Assembly (NCBI GenBank): GCA_026985685.1
Contig: JALSQA010000126.1
Coordinates: 1 to 14,477 of the forward strand
Length of the DNA stretch: 14,477 nt
Direction: 5' to 3'
DNA from: Campylobacterales bacterium
Lineage (GTDB): Bacteria > Campylobacterota > Campylobacteria > Campylobacterales > QNZT01
A program made the translations under genes and the position numbers. Shown here piece by piece: positions 7,364 to 14,477 of the stretch. Under the pieces are notes generated by a model. That model made no database searches, was not told the origin of the DNA, and was given only the letters and a program-made list of their open reading frames with translations. Within the stretch, counting starts at the first letter, position 1; each line of letters starts with the position of its first letter.

Positions 7364-8249
7364 AGAAGTTGTAGCCAAGTTCTCCTAAAGATTTTTTATC
7401 TTTTGTCCACCCAGCTTTAACAACTACAAAGAGCTTTAAAAATGTCTTTTTTCCGTTTAGTTCTTCGATTAACTTACGTGCGTGATAACCGATTCGTCTC
7501 AGATTTTCACCATCTTTTCCGATGATAATTCCCTTTTGACTTTTCTTCTCTACCACAATTTGTGCATAAATCTTCTCTAATTCTGGAAGCTCTTCAACCC
7601 TCTCAATCACTACATCGGTGAAATAAGGAATTTCTTTAGAGGTTTTTTCAAATATTGACTCTCTTATCAACTCTTTATAGATATCTTTCATTTTATCAGT
7701 AGTTAAAATCTCAGGATCAAAATAGTATGGATGAGAAGGCAGATGTTTACAAATAGTCGAAAATACCATGGATCTATCTGTTCCTCTTTTGATAGAAACA
7801 GGGATAAGTTCAAGAAAACTCTCTTGATATTTTTGAAACTCTGTGATTTTAGAGAGTATCTTTTCATTTCTTACTTCATCTACTTTTGTAAGCAAAACAA
7901 TATGAGGAATATTCTTTTTATTTAATTTTAAAAAGTTTTCATACTCTTTTAAACTATCTGTGACAGGAGATAAAAACAAAATCAACTCAGCATCACCCAT
8001 CGCTTTGAGTGCTTCTTCTAACATAAATTGATTCATCAGTTTTTCACTTTCATGAATACCTGGTGTATCCACAAAAATAATTTGACAACACTCATGCATA
8101 GCGATGATATTTAATCTTTTTCTTGTTGCATTTGCTTTATGAGAAACCATTGCAAGTTTTTCACCTACAAAAAAGTTCAAAAGAGAACTTTTACCTGCAT
8201 TTGGTCGCCCTACTACTGCTACAAAACCAGCTTTTTGTTCACAACTCAT
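7362..8249 (-). CDS. era: GTPase Era, 16S rRNA-binding ribosome assembly factor
   Basis: Era binds the 3' end of 16S rRNA and checks late 30S subunit maturation. The 295-residue length is typical. The GTPase domain has G1 GRPNAGKS at 14-21, G3 DTPG at 61-64 and G4 TKVD at 121-124. The last is TKxD rather than the more common NKxD, which is an allowed form. G5 is near VSIKRG at 151-156. The KH RNA-binding domain covers about 205-295 with IIGKDGENLRRIG (242-254), including the GxxG loop GKDG at 244-247. ATG at 8249 overlaps the hslU stop as ATGA, so it is translated in step with hslU. It is the last gene before the terminator at 7332-7363, which overlaps its TAA. No missing segment is seen. Confidence 0.98.
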   Translation of the reverse strand: MSCEQKAGFVAVVGRPNAGKSSLLNFFVGEKLAMVSHKANATRKRLNIIAMHECCQIIFVDTPGIHESEKLMNQFMLEEALKAMGDAELILFLSPVTDSLKEYENFLKLNKKNIPHIVLLTKVDEVRNEKILSKITEFQKYQESFLELIPVSIKRGTDRSMVFSTICKHLPSHPYYFDPEILTTDKMKDIYKELIRESIFEKTSKEIPYFTDVVIERVEELPELEKIYAQIVVEKKSQKGIIIGKDGENLRRIGYHARKLIEELNGKKTFLKLFVVVKAGWTKDKKSLGELGYNF

Positions 8250-9571
8250 AAAATATACCGTGAAAGATCTTCATCACTTGCAACTTCATCAAGTTTTTGG
8301 CTTATCAAAGATTTTGTTACAGTTATAGTTTCACCTTTGTGTTCATCCGCATCATAACTGATATCCTCCACCACACGCTCTAATACAGTATGCAAACGTC
8401 TAGCTCCAATATCTTCAAGTTTTTCATTTGCAAGTTGTGAAATTTTTGCAATCTCTTTTATAGCATCATCTTCAAAAACCAATTCTACACCTTCAGTAGA
8501 GAGAAGTGCCTGATACTGTTTAAGCAAAGAGTTTTTAGGCTGAGTTAAAATCTTATATAATGTCTCTTCAGAAAGAGAACTAAGCTCAACACGGAGAGGA
8601 AAACGCCCCTGAAGTTCAGGAATCAAATCACTAGGTTTAGTAAGATGAAATGCTCCAGCAGCGATAAAAAGAATATGATCTGTTTTAACAACACCATATT
8701 TTGTATTTATATCACTTCCTTCAACAATAGGTAGTAAATCTCTTTGTACACCCTCTTTGCTAGGGTCTTGTCTACTTTGTGATTTGGCACTAACAGCAAT
8801 CTTATCAATCTCATCTATAAAAATAATACCACCATTTTGTGCTCTCTCTAAAGCTTCTGCCTTAACTGCTTCAAAATCTAATATCTTTTCACTCGCTTCA
8901 GCTTTTAGGGCTTCTTTGGCATCTTTGACTTTCATCTCTTTTTTAATAGTTTCTGATTTTGCAGTCAATATCTTCATGAAACTCTCTTGAACTTTAATCA
9001 TTTCAGGAGGCATAGAAGCATCACCAAACTCGCCCATACCACCGGAGAGTTCAATCTCTATCTCAAGATCATCTAATTCACCCGCACGAAAACGCTCTTT
9101 CATCTTTTCAAAACTGCGTTTATAATCCTCTTTTTTACTCTCACTAGCACCAGATGGTAAAGGAGGAAGCAATTTCTCAACAATCTTTTTTTCTATATAC
9201 TCATCAATTGCACCTTGATTTTTCTCTTTATGCTCATTTTTGATCAAGTTTATAGATGCCATGACCAAATCTCGAACCATAGATTCTACATCACGCCCAA
9301 CAAAACCTACTTCAGTATATTTACTAGCTTCTACTTTAACAAATGGCAAATTCATCATCTTTGCCAGTCGTCTGGCAATCTCTGTCTTACCTACACCAGT
9401 TGAACCTATCATGAGAATGTTTTTTGGACTGATCTCCTCTTGCATAACTTGATCAAGCTGCATTCGTCTATAACGATTACGAAGGGCAATACCTATGGCT
9501 TTTTTAGCGTCAAATTGACCGATAATATATTGATCTAAATAAGAGACTATCTCTTTTGGAGTCATATTCAT
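8246..9571 (-). CDS. hslU: ATP-dependent protease ATPase subunit HslU (ClpY)
   Basis: This AAA+ unfoldase feeds substrates into the HslV proteolytic chamber. It has 441 residues, full length. It starts TPKEIVSYLDQYIIGQ and has Walker A GSTGVGKT at 56-63, a pore loop GFVG at 89-92 (the family usually has GYVG) and an inserted I domain at about 105-235. Walker B IIFIDEID lies at 249-256, the arginine-finger region ELQGRFPLRVEL at 319-330, and sensor 2 IGARRL at 388-393. The C-terminus SRYIL inserts between HslV subunits to activate them and is preserved. ATG at 9571 overlaps the hslV stop as ATGA, matching the stoichiometric partnership; era overlaps its own stop the same way. Confidence 0.98.
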   Translation of the reverse strand: MNMTPKEIVSYLDQYIIGQFDAKKAIGIALRNRYRRMQLDQVMQEEISPKNILMIGSTGVGKTEIARRLAKMMNLPFVKVEASKYTEVGFVGRDVESMVRDLVMASINLIKNEHKEKNQGAIDEYIEKKIVEKLLPPLPSGASESKKEDYKRSFEKMKERFRAGELDDLEIEIELSGGMGEFGDASMPPEMIKVQESFMKILTAKSETIKKEMKVKDAKEALKAEASEKILDFEAVKAEALERAQNGGIIFIDEIDKIAVSAKSQSRQDPSKEGVQRDLLPIVEGSDINTKYGVVKTDHILFIAAGAFHLTKPSDLIPELQGRFPLRVELSSLSEETLYKILTQPKNSLLKQYQALLSTEGVELVFEDDAIKEIAKISQLANEKLEDIGARRLHTVLERVVEDISYDADEHKGETITVTKSLISQKLDEVASDEDLSRYIL

Positions 9572-10119
9572 GAATCACTCTCCTCTTTTGTAAGTGTATA
9601 TGTTTTTATTTTATCACTTGTATATATACATAGTTCACTAGCGATCAGCAATGACTCTTTTACAAGTACCTCTTCATCTAAATCAGCATAGCGATCTAGT
9701 GCCCTTGCTGCTGAAATAGCATAATTTCCACCACTCCCAATAGCTGCAATCTTGCCATCTTCTGGTTCAACCACATCACCATTTCCACTGAGTATAAAAA
9801 TATTATCAGTATTTAATACAATCATCATCGCTTCAAGTTGACGCATATATTTATCTTTTCGCCACTCTTTGGAAAATTCTATAACAGATTTTAAAAGATC
9901 ACCCTTTTTCTGCTCCAAAATCCCTTCAAACATATCAAACAGATTAAAAGCATCTGCCGTACTACCAGCAAAACCAGCGATTATCTTGCCATGATATAGT
10001 TTTCGTATTTTGGTTGCATTTGATTTTAAAATAGCACTTCCAAAAGTAACCTGACCATCACCACCTATTACCGCTTTTTTTTCACCTTTACAGGCTAAAA
10101 TCGTTGTAGCGTGAAACAT
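9568..10119 (-). CDS. hslV: ATP-dependent protease peptidase subunit HslV (ClpQ)
   Basis: This is the threonine peptidase that forms the double-hexamer core of the HslUV protease. It has 183 residues. The sequence starts MFHA-TTILA, so the catalytic Thr would be residue 5 after removal of a four-residue leader, as in Helicobacter-type HslV. Numbering from that Thr places the other active-site residues correctly: Asp17 in GGDGQ (D21), Lys33 in NATKIRKL (K37) and Ser125 in IGSGG (S129). AGFAGSTADAF at 48-58 is also characteristic. The ATG follows the rplI TAA with no gap, and a GGGAGAG ribosome site lies within the end of rplI. It overlaps hslU by four bases. Confidence 0.98.
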   Translation of the reverse strand: MFHATTILACKGEKKAVIGGDGQVTFGSAILKSNATKIRKLYHGKIIAGFAGSTADAFNLFDMFEGILEQKKGDLLKSVIEFSKEWRKDKYMRQLEAMMIVLNTDNIFILSGNGDVVEPEDGKIAAIGSGGNYAISAARALDRYADLDEEVLVKESLLIASELCIYTSDKIKTYTLTKEESDS

Positions 10120-10566
10120 TTACTCTCCCACAATATCAAGATGAAGTGTTGCATGAATACCATGACCTAGTTTCACAGAGATATCAAAATTACCCGCTGT
10201 TTTGATAGCATTTTTTATTTCAATAGCTTTTTTATCAATTTCAATGGACTCTTGAGTTTTCAATGCCTGGGCAATCTCTTCTTTAGTTACAGCACCATAC
10301 AAAGAACCATTCGCACCAAGTTTATGCTTAATAATCAACTTTATATCAGCCAATTTTTTCTCTATCTCTTTTAATCTTGCAATCTCCTGTGCCTGTTCTT
10401 TTGCTTTAGCTTCCTGCTCCTTCTTCCACTCCTCGATCACCTCTGGGGTAGCTCTTTTAGCAAAACCCTTTGCAATCAAAAAGTTTTGACCATAACCATC
10501 TTTTACCTCTTTAATCTCTCCAGTTTTACCTAAACTTTTTACATCTTTGATGAGTAATACTTTCAT
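10120..10566 (-). CDS. rplI: 50S ribosomal protein L9
   Basis: L9 binds 23S rRNA at the base of the L1 stalk and has an elongated two-domain shape. The 148 residues match the usual length. The N-terminal domain has MKVLLIKDVKSLGKTGEIKE and the RNA-binding signature VKDGYGQNFLIAKGFA at 21-36. A long charged helix spans about 42-75, and the C-terminal domain ends KLGHGIHATLHLDIVGE. AAGGACG lies seven bases before the ATG. It is first in the operon behind an extended -10 promoter. In many other phyla rplI lies with rpsF-ssb-rpsR; here it leads the protease genes, as in other Campylobacterota. Confidence 0.98.
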   Translation of the reverse strand: MKVLLIKDVKSLGKTGEIKEVKDGYGQNFLIAKGFAKRATPEVIEEWKKEQEAKAKEQAQEIARLKEIEKKLADIKLIIKHKLGANGSLYGAVTKEEIAQALKTQESIEIDKKAIEIKNAIKTAGNFDISVKLGHGIHATLHLDIVGE

Positions 10567-10597
10567 TTAAAAACGTCCTTACATTAAATTTTAGGGG

Positions 10598-10606
10598 ATT
10601 ATAGCA
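10598..10606 (-). promoter_or_regulatory. Extended -10 promoter for rplI-hslV-hslU-era
   Basis: The minus strand reads TGCTATAAT here: a perfect TATAAT with the TGn extension, preceded by a T-rich run. Transcription should begin near 10591, leaving a leader of about 25 bases that contains the AAGGACG ribosome site of rplI. No -35 box is evident, which is normal for sigma-70 promoters in Campylobacterota. The promoter lies in the 65-base gap after uup. Confidence 0.75.
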
Positions 10607-10631
10607 AATAGTTGATTAGGCTGTCTATGCT

Positions 10632-12566
10632 CTATTTCATCATCTCGATCTTCTCTTCAATTTCAAGATATTGTTCAACTAGTTTTTCATATTCTGTTTC
10701 ATAGTTTTGTAAAAGTTGGTGAAGTTCTTGTAATCCTTTTTCCTGATAACACTCAGGATCACTAAGACAGTTGTTTATCTCTTCTATTTCATCTTCTAGT
10801 GCTTCTATTTTTGGTGGCAACTCTTCATAAAGTTTTTTCTCTTTGTAGCTTAGTTTTACACTTCTGTTTTGTTCCCGTTTTATCTCTTTTGAATCTTGAG
10901 ATTCTTGTGATGAAAGATCTTCAAGGGTTTTTAACTCTTTTTCAATTTCTAAGTATTCACTATAACTTTGAAAACTCTCTTCTACTAATCCATCACCTCT
11001 GAAAATAAGTAACTTTTTAGCTATTTTATCCACAAAATATCTATCATGAGATACAAATAACAATGCACCATCAAAGCTTTGTAAATACTCTTCAAGTATA
11101 TTAATCGTTGCAATATCGAGATCATTTGTAGGTTCATCAAGTATGAGGCAATCATACTTTTTAGTAAAAAGTAGTGCAAGGGCTACACGGTTTTTCTCTC
11201 CACCACTTAAAATACCTATCTTTTTATCAAGATGCTCTTTGGGAAACAGAAAATTTTTCAGATATCCATAAACATGCATATTTTTACCACGTACATCTAC
11301 ACGATCACCGCCATTTGGGCAAAATATATCTATGATATTTTTATCATCATCTAACATCTCTCTTTGCTGATCGAAGTATCCTATGCGAAACTCACCACGT
11401 TTAATAACTCCTTCATCAACATCCAAATCTCCTAGTAAAAGCTTTAAAAGTGTAGATTTTCCAGCTCCATTTTTTCCAACAATGGCGATTTTATCTAATT
11501 GTAAAATACGCATAGAAAAGTTTTCTATCAACTTTTTATCGCCTAAACTTTTGGAGATTTTATCAACTTCAAAGAGCATTTTTTTTCGGTTTATATTTTT
11601 ATCAGAATGGAAATTTTTCTGTTCACGCTCTAATTCTAGTTTCATCTTTCTAAGTACAGATGGATTTTTTTTGGCTTCTTCTCGCATCTGCAAAACTCTT
11701 TGCTTTCGTCCTTCATTTCTCTTTAACCTAGCTTTTACACCTCTATGTAGCCACTCTTCTTCACTTTTTAGAAGTTTCAAAAGTGTTTGGTGGCTTTTTT
11801 GCATAGATTTTAAAAGTGCCTCTTTTGCGACAATATAATCACTATAACCACCTTTGAAAGAGCGAATTTTTCCCTCTTCTATTTCAATAGACCTTGTTGC
11901 TATATTGTCTAAAAAGTATCTATCATGAGATATAAAAAGCAGTGTAAATTTTTCACGCAAAAGAATTTGTTCTAAAAATTCGACCATATAGACATCTAAA
12001 TGGTTTGTAGGTTCATCAAGAAGTAAAATATCAGGTTTTTTTAACAACAGTCCAGCCAAAGCCACACGCCTTTGCTCTCCTCCGCTTAGTGAAGTAACTG
12101 CTCTGTTTTCATAGATTTTTAGATCAAACTCTTGTAAAATACGCTCTACTTTATCCTCAAGACTCCAGGCATTGTGTAAATCCAAAAAAGCACTTAGCTG
12201 TGAATGTTCACTTAAAAGTGTTTTATTTTCAAACTCTTTGGCTAAAAGCAAACTAACTTCATCAAAACGCTCTTTGGCACTTTTAAGCTCTTTTAATTCA
12301 TTTTCAATCGCATCTTTGACACTAATACCTTCGTCAAAAACAGGTTGCTGATCAAGCATTTCTACTTTGATATCTTGCTGCACGATACGTCTGCCATCAT
12401 CAAAATCCAAACTACCCTGACAAATTTGCATCAAAGTAGACTTTCCACCACCATTTTTAGCGATAATAGCTACACGTTCACCTTCATGAATACTAAAATC
12501 AATCTCATCTAAAACAATATTTGTTTCATATGCTTTACTAAGCCCTATCAAATCTAAAAGTGCCAT
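10632..12566 (-). CDS. uup: ABC-F family ATPase, Uup type
   Basis: ABC-F proteins are soluble tandem ATPases without membrane domains that act on ribosomes; Uup is also linked to DNA-branch and transposon stability. From ATG at 12566 there are 644 residues. The first ABC domain has AKNGGGKST (36-44), LSGGE (160-164), DEPTNHLD (184-191) and switch His214. The interdomain arm covers about 240-325 with EEWLHRGVKARLKRNEGR, as in Uup. The second domain has GKNGAGKST (364-372), LSGGE (454-458) and DEPTNDLD (477-484). The last ~70 residues form a charged coiled coil with LSYKEKKLYEELP and LSDPECYQ, the Uup-type C-terminal domain. I chose the ATG over the TTG one codon earlier because it gives a TGATG junction with the phosphatase. 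Other ABC-F subtypes are less likely. Confidence 0.93.
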   Translation of the reverse strand: MALLDLIGLSKAYETNIVLDEIDFSIHEGERVAIIAKNGGGKSTLMQICQGSLDFDDGRRIVQQDIKVEMLDQQPVFDEGISVKDAIENELKELKSAKERFDEVSLLLAKEFENKTLLSEHSQLSAFLDLHNAWSLEDKVERILQEFDLKIYENRAVTSLSGGEQRRVALAGLLLKKPDILLLDEPTNHLDVYMVEFLEQILLREKFTLLFISHDRYFLDNIATRSIEIEEGKIRSFKGGYSDYIVAKEALLKSMQKSHQTLLKLLKSEEEWLHRGVKARLKRNEGRKQRVLQMREEAKKNPSVLRKMKLELEREQKNFHSDKNINRKKMLFEVDKISKSLGDKKLIENFSMRILQLDKIAIVGKNGAGKSTLLKLLLGDLDVDEGVIKRGEFRIGYFDQQREMLDDDKNIIDIFCPNGGDRVDVRGKNMHVYGYLKNFLFPKEHLDKKIGILSGGEKNRVALALLFTKKYDCLILDEPTNDLDIATINILEEYLQSFDGALLFVSHDRYFVDKIAKKLLIFRGDGLVEESFQSYSEYLEIEKELKTLEDLSSQESQDSKEIKREQNRSVKLSYKEKKLYEELPPKIEALEDEIEEINNCLSDPECYQEKGLQELHQLLQNYETEYEKLVEQYLEIEEKIEMMK

Positions 12567-13063
12567 CAAAGATACCTTTTGGGATACTCAAAAAACAAAA
12601 CATCTCCTTTTTTCGTACCAAAATCTTCCCATGAAGAGATATCAAAAGAGATACCTACAACTGAACACGTTGGAAGATTATCCAAATTAAGATCACTTAC
12701 ATGATTGATTAAGTAAGTCAAAGCAGGATTGTGTCCTACTAACATAAGTTTTGAAATATCATCATCAACACTAGAGATGATATCTATCAATCTTTGCATA
12801 GATGCTTCATAAATCAATGGTTCATATACTATATTTTCTACACCATAACCAATCTTTTTACATATAATAGAGGCTGTCTTTTTGGCACGTTTTGCTGGAC
12901 TAGACAAAACCAACTCTGGTAAAACTCCTTTTTGATATAACACATCTCCAATCAAAGGTGCATCACGCTCACCACGTTTATTTAATCCTCTCTCAAAATC
13001 ACTACTTACCATACTATTCCAATCAGATTTAGCATGTCTTAACAGATATAATTCTTTCTTCAC
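12566..13063 (-). CDS. sixA: SixA-like histidine phosphatase
   Basis: This small protein (165 residues) belongs to the histidine phosphatase superfamily. SixA of Escherichia coli removes phosphate from histidine in phosphotransfer proteins, but the target here is unknown. Visible catalytic features are LRHAKSDW at 8-15 with nucleophile His10 and Arg9, the second arginine in SSPAKRAKKTA (about Arg59), acidic Glu86, and the second histidine in LVGHNPAL (His111). The LRHAKS motif and short length fit the SixA branch rather than phosphoglycerate mutase. The start is GTG at 13063, with AAAGG about seven bases upstream; no better start is seen. It is the promoter-proximal gene of a two-gene operon with uup. 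Alternative function: a general small-molecule phosphatase. Confidence 0.9.
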   Translation of the reverse strand: MKKELYLLRHAKSDWNSMVSSDFERGLNKRGERDAPLIGDVLYQKGVLPELVLSSPAKRAKKTASIICKKIGYGVENIVYEPLIYEASMQRLIDIISSVDDDISKLMLVGHNPALTYLINHVSDLNLDNLPTCSVVGISFDISSWEDFGTKKGDVLFFEYPKRYL

Positions 13064-13088
13064 TTTTTGCCTTTATCAAAGTTGCCTG

Positions 13089-13097
13089 ATTATAACA
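13089..13097 (-). promoter_or_regulatory. Extended -10 promoter for sixA-uup
   Basis: The minus strand reads TGTTATAAT, again a perfect TATAAT with the TGn extension. The predicted start near 13082 leaves about 18 bases before the GTG at 13063, including its ribosome site. It is almost the same motif as the rplI promoter. Confidence 0.72.
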
Positions 13098-13101
13098 AAT
13101 T

Positions 13102-13112
13102 TATAACATAAT
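13102..13112 (+). promoter_or_regulatory. Probable -10 region of the siroheme gene
   Basis: The plus strand holds TATAAC (13102-13107) and the overlapping CATAAT (13107-13112) in an AT-rich stretch. A start near 13119 would give a leader of about 32 bases to the ATG at 13152, but almost none to the ATG at 13119. This supports the later start. The exact hexamer is uncertain. Confidence 0.45.
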
Positions 13113-13151
13113 TTAAATATGATTAAATACTCTTTCGTGTATCATGCACTT

Positions 13152-13727
13152 ATGAATTATTTTCCCGCATTCCTAAAATTAGACAATTACAAAATTCTCA
13201 TCGTTGGTGGTGGGAGTGTTGCCACTCATAAACTCTCAAAAGTACTTGACTTTTGCTCAAATATTGAGATCATTGCTGAGCGTTATAGCGAAGAGATGCT
13301 CTCTATGATCATAGATCATAAACTATACTATAAAACCAAAGTATATGAAGAGGGTGATGTTAAAGGGTATGATATGGTTATCATTGCCGTAGACAATTTA
13401 GATTTGCAAGAGCAGATTTTCAATGAAACTCGTAAGATGAGAACACTTTGTAATGCCGTTGATTCCGTGGCGTATTGTGATTTTATATTTCCTTCTTATA
13501 TCAAAGAAGGTGATTTAACAGTTGCTATATCCACATCTGGAACTTCACCTGCCATAGCTAAACATCTAAAAGAGTACCTAAAAAACTCTATACCAAACTC
13601 GTTACATGATTTTTTAAAAGAGATGAAAGAGGTACGTTCAACTTTACCAAAAGGAAAAGAGAGGATGCAGTATTTAAATCAAAAGGCTAGAGAGTTTTTT
13701 GAACCAAAACAAAACAACAAACAATAA
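13152..13727 (+). CDS. Precorrin-2 dehydrogenase / sirohydrochlorin ferrochelatase (CysG N-terminal/Met8/SirC type)
   Basis: This enzyme oxidises precorrin-2 with NAD and may insert iron to make siroheme, the cofactor of sulfite and nitrite reductases. From ATG at 13152 there are 191 residues. MNYFPAFLKLDNYKILIVGG aligns with the start of CysG and Met8. The Rossmann loop GGGSVATHK lies at 19-27. The catalytic-type Asp is in NAVD (Asp104, matching the essential Asp of Met8-family enzymes), and the central-domain segment STSGTSPAIAKHLKEYL is at 128-144. The methyltransferase half of CysG is absent, so another gene must supply uroporphyrinogen methylation. The longer reading frame from ATG 13119 adds 11 residues without family similarity and neither start has a clear ribosome site. 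It is the only plus-strand gene and meets priA with no gap. Confidence 0.88.
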   Translation: MNYFPAFLKLDNYKILIVGGGSVATHKLSKVLDFCSNIEIIAERYSEEMLSMIIDHKLYYKTKVYEEGDVKGYDMVIIAVDNLDLQEQIFNETRKMRTLCNAVDSVAYCDFIFPSYIKEGDLTVAISTSGTSPAIAKHLKEYLKNSIPNSLHDFLKEMKEVRSTLPKGKERMQYLNQKAREFFEPKQNNKQ

Positions 13728-14477
13728 TCATGAAAACTGTATAGGATCGATATCTATTTCACATCCTTTGCATTTGCATTGATGTGCTACTTTCAAAAGT
13801 GCTTTAGTCGAGTTAGAACGTAAAAGAACTTGAAAACGAAATTTTGATGCTATTTTAGCGATAGGAGATTCTCCAAATCCAACTACTTCTATATCTGTTT
13901 TATTTTCTAAACACTCTCTTAAGTTATCTAATATTTTGAGTGCTTTTTGTTTACTTTTGTCAGCAATCATGATCTTCATCAGTTTTTTAAAAGGTGGATA
14001 AAGCTCTTTTCTATAAGCTAATTCGTCTTTCAAAAACTTTTCATAATCATCAATATAGTGACTAAAAAACTCTTCATTGTTACTCACAATGATAACTTTT
14101 CCCTCACCTTTTCTACCACTTCTACCAGCAACTTGCAACAACAAACTCAAAGCTCTCTCACGAGATCTAAAATCAGCCATCGCCAAAATCGTATCTATCC
14201 CAAAGATCACTGCAAGACGGATGTCATGATAATCATGTCCCTTCGATAACATCTGTGTTCCTACAAGGACATCAATCTCTCCATCATTAAAAGATTTTAA
14301 AATCTTCTTTAGCTTTGTTTGAGTTGTCACCTCATCACGATCAAATTTCACAAAGTTTTTTTCTGGAAACTTTTCACTAAGTTCATATACAACTTGTGCA
14401 GTGCCTATTCGATTTGTTCTAAGTTGATCACTTTTACATGAAGGACATATTTTGGGAATACGCTCCATATAATTACA
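13728..14477 (-). CDS. priA: Primosomal replication-restart helicase PriA, C-terminal part (5' end off window)
   Basis: PriA recognises stalled forks and reloads the replisome. The frame is open from the right edge to the TGA at 13730-13728, giving 249 residues of a protein usually over 600 long. The first visible residue is a Cys followed eight residues later by CPSC, the end of the zinc-binding module; IGTAQVVYELSEKFP is the usual next segment. Helicase motifs follow: VGTQMLSKGHDY (motif V region), then DFRSRERALSLLLQVAGRSGR (split: DFRSRERALSLL and QVAGRSGR, motif VI). The C-terminal domain has YPPFKKLMKIMI and ends DIDPIQFS. The internal ATG at 14468 is not the start, because zinc-site residues lie upstream of it. 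It is read leftward and ends against the siroheme gene. Confidence 0.96.
   Translation of the reverse strand, partial: CNYMERIPKICPSCKSDQLRTNRIGTAQVVYELSEKFPEKNFVKFDRDEVTTQTKLKKILKSFNDGEIDVLVGTQMLSKGHDYHDIRLAVIFGIDTILAMADFRSRERALSLLLQVAGRSGRKGEGKVIIVSNNEEFFSHYIDDYEKFLKDELAYRKELYPPFKKLMKIMIADKSKQKALKILDNLRECLENKTDIEVVGFGESPIAKIASKFRFQVLLRSNSTKALLKVAHQCKCKGCEIDIDPIQFS

Noticed and set aside
7875..7890. Era G4 motif is TKVD, not NKxD
   Set aside because: TKxD is an accepted form of the guanine-specificity motif and the rest of Era is complete, so inactivity is not suggested.
10605..10631. Possible terminator after uup (AGCATAG facing CTATTTGCT)
   Set aside because: The stem is only seven interrupted pairs, with no U-run after it, and its far arm overlaps the rplI promoter. 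Some read-through from uup into rplI is plausible.
12432..12460. First Uup Walker A begins with Ala (AKNGGGKST) instead of Gly
   Set aside because: The P-loop consensus allows Ala or Gly at that position and all other catalytic motifs are intact.
13119..13151. The earlier ATG at 13119 as the start of the siroheme gene
   Set aside because: The extra 11 residues do not fit the family, and a promoter at 13102-13112 would leave no leader. It cannot be fully excluded, since neither start has a clear ribosome site.
14250..14468. A 246-residue protein starting at the ATG at 14468
   Set aside because: The frame stays open to the edge. A Cys eight residues before CPSC, plus helicase motifs missing upstream, show it is the interior of PriA, not a short gene.

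Overview
The window is an ordinary, gene-dense chromosomal segment from an AT-rich bacterium. It most likely comes from the Campylobacterota (epsilonproteobacteria), perhaps a Sulfurimonas- or Sulfuricurvum-like lineage. This assignment rests on low GC, the tight rplI-hslV-hslU-era cluster, the Helicobacter-like HslV and HslU sequences, and TATAAT-type -10 elements without clear -35 boxes. It is inferred from gene content and protein style, because no rRNA is present and no search could be run. Almost all of the sequence is coding, and no gene-free stretch exceeds about 70 bases.

Left part (1-7298, minus strand): a seven-gene operon for an MSHA-type IV pilus-like or competence machine, read right to left. 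The order is a PilM-PilN fusion (MshI-like), a PilO-like protein (MshJ-like), a small exported PilP-like protein (MshK-like), a secretin (MshL), a membrane-anchored TPR protein (MshN-like), the assembly ATPase (MshE/GspE) and the inner-membrane platform protein (MshG/GspF, cut by the left edge). The order matches the MSHA locus I-J-K-L-(M)-N-E-G, but the ExeA-like ATPase MshM is absent from its usual place. Genes overlap or lie within 40 bases of each other. No pilin lies in the window, so a pilus and a DNA-uptake system cannot be told apart here.

Middle part (7332-10606, minus strand): a promoter with a perfect extended -10, then rplI (ribosomal protein L9), hslV and hslU (ATP-dependent protease) and era (16S rRNA-binding GTPase). 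These are joined by a zero-base junction and two ATGA overlaps, and closed by an intrinsic terminator that overlaps the era stop codon.

Right part (10632-14477): a SixA-like histidine phosphatase (GTG start) is coupled by TGATG to an Uup-type ABC-F ATPase, both on the minus strand. A divergent plus-strand gene encodes a single-domain precorrin-2 dehydrogenase/sirohydrochlorin ferrochelatase for siroheme. The C-terminal part of primosomal helicase PriA (minus strand, N-terminus beyond the right edge) meets it tail to tail with no bases between the stop codons.

Several starts are best placed downstream of the longest reading frame: 5132 for the PilP-like gene, 12566 for uup and 13152 for the siroheme gene. 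Nothing clearly looks like an undescribed system. The most interesting region is the divergent MSHA-like operon, with its missing MshM, its PilM-PilN fusion with an eroded nucleotide motif, and an assembly ATPase whose c-di-GMP motif appears eroded.
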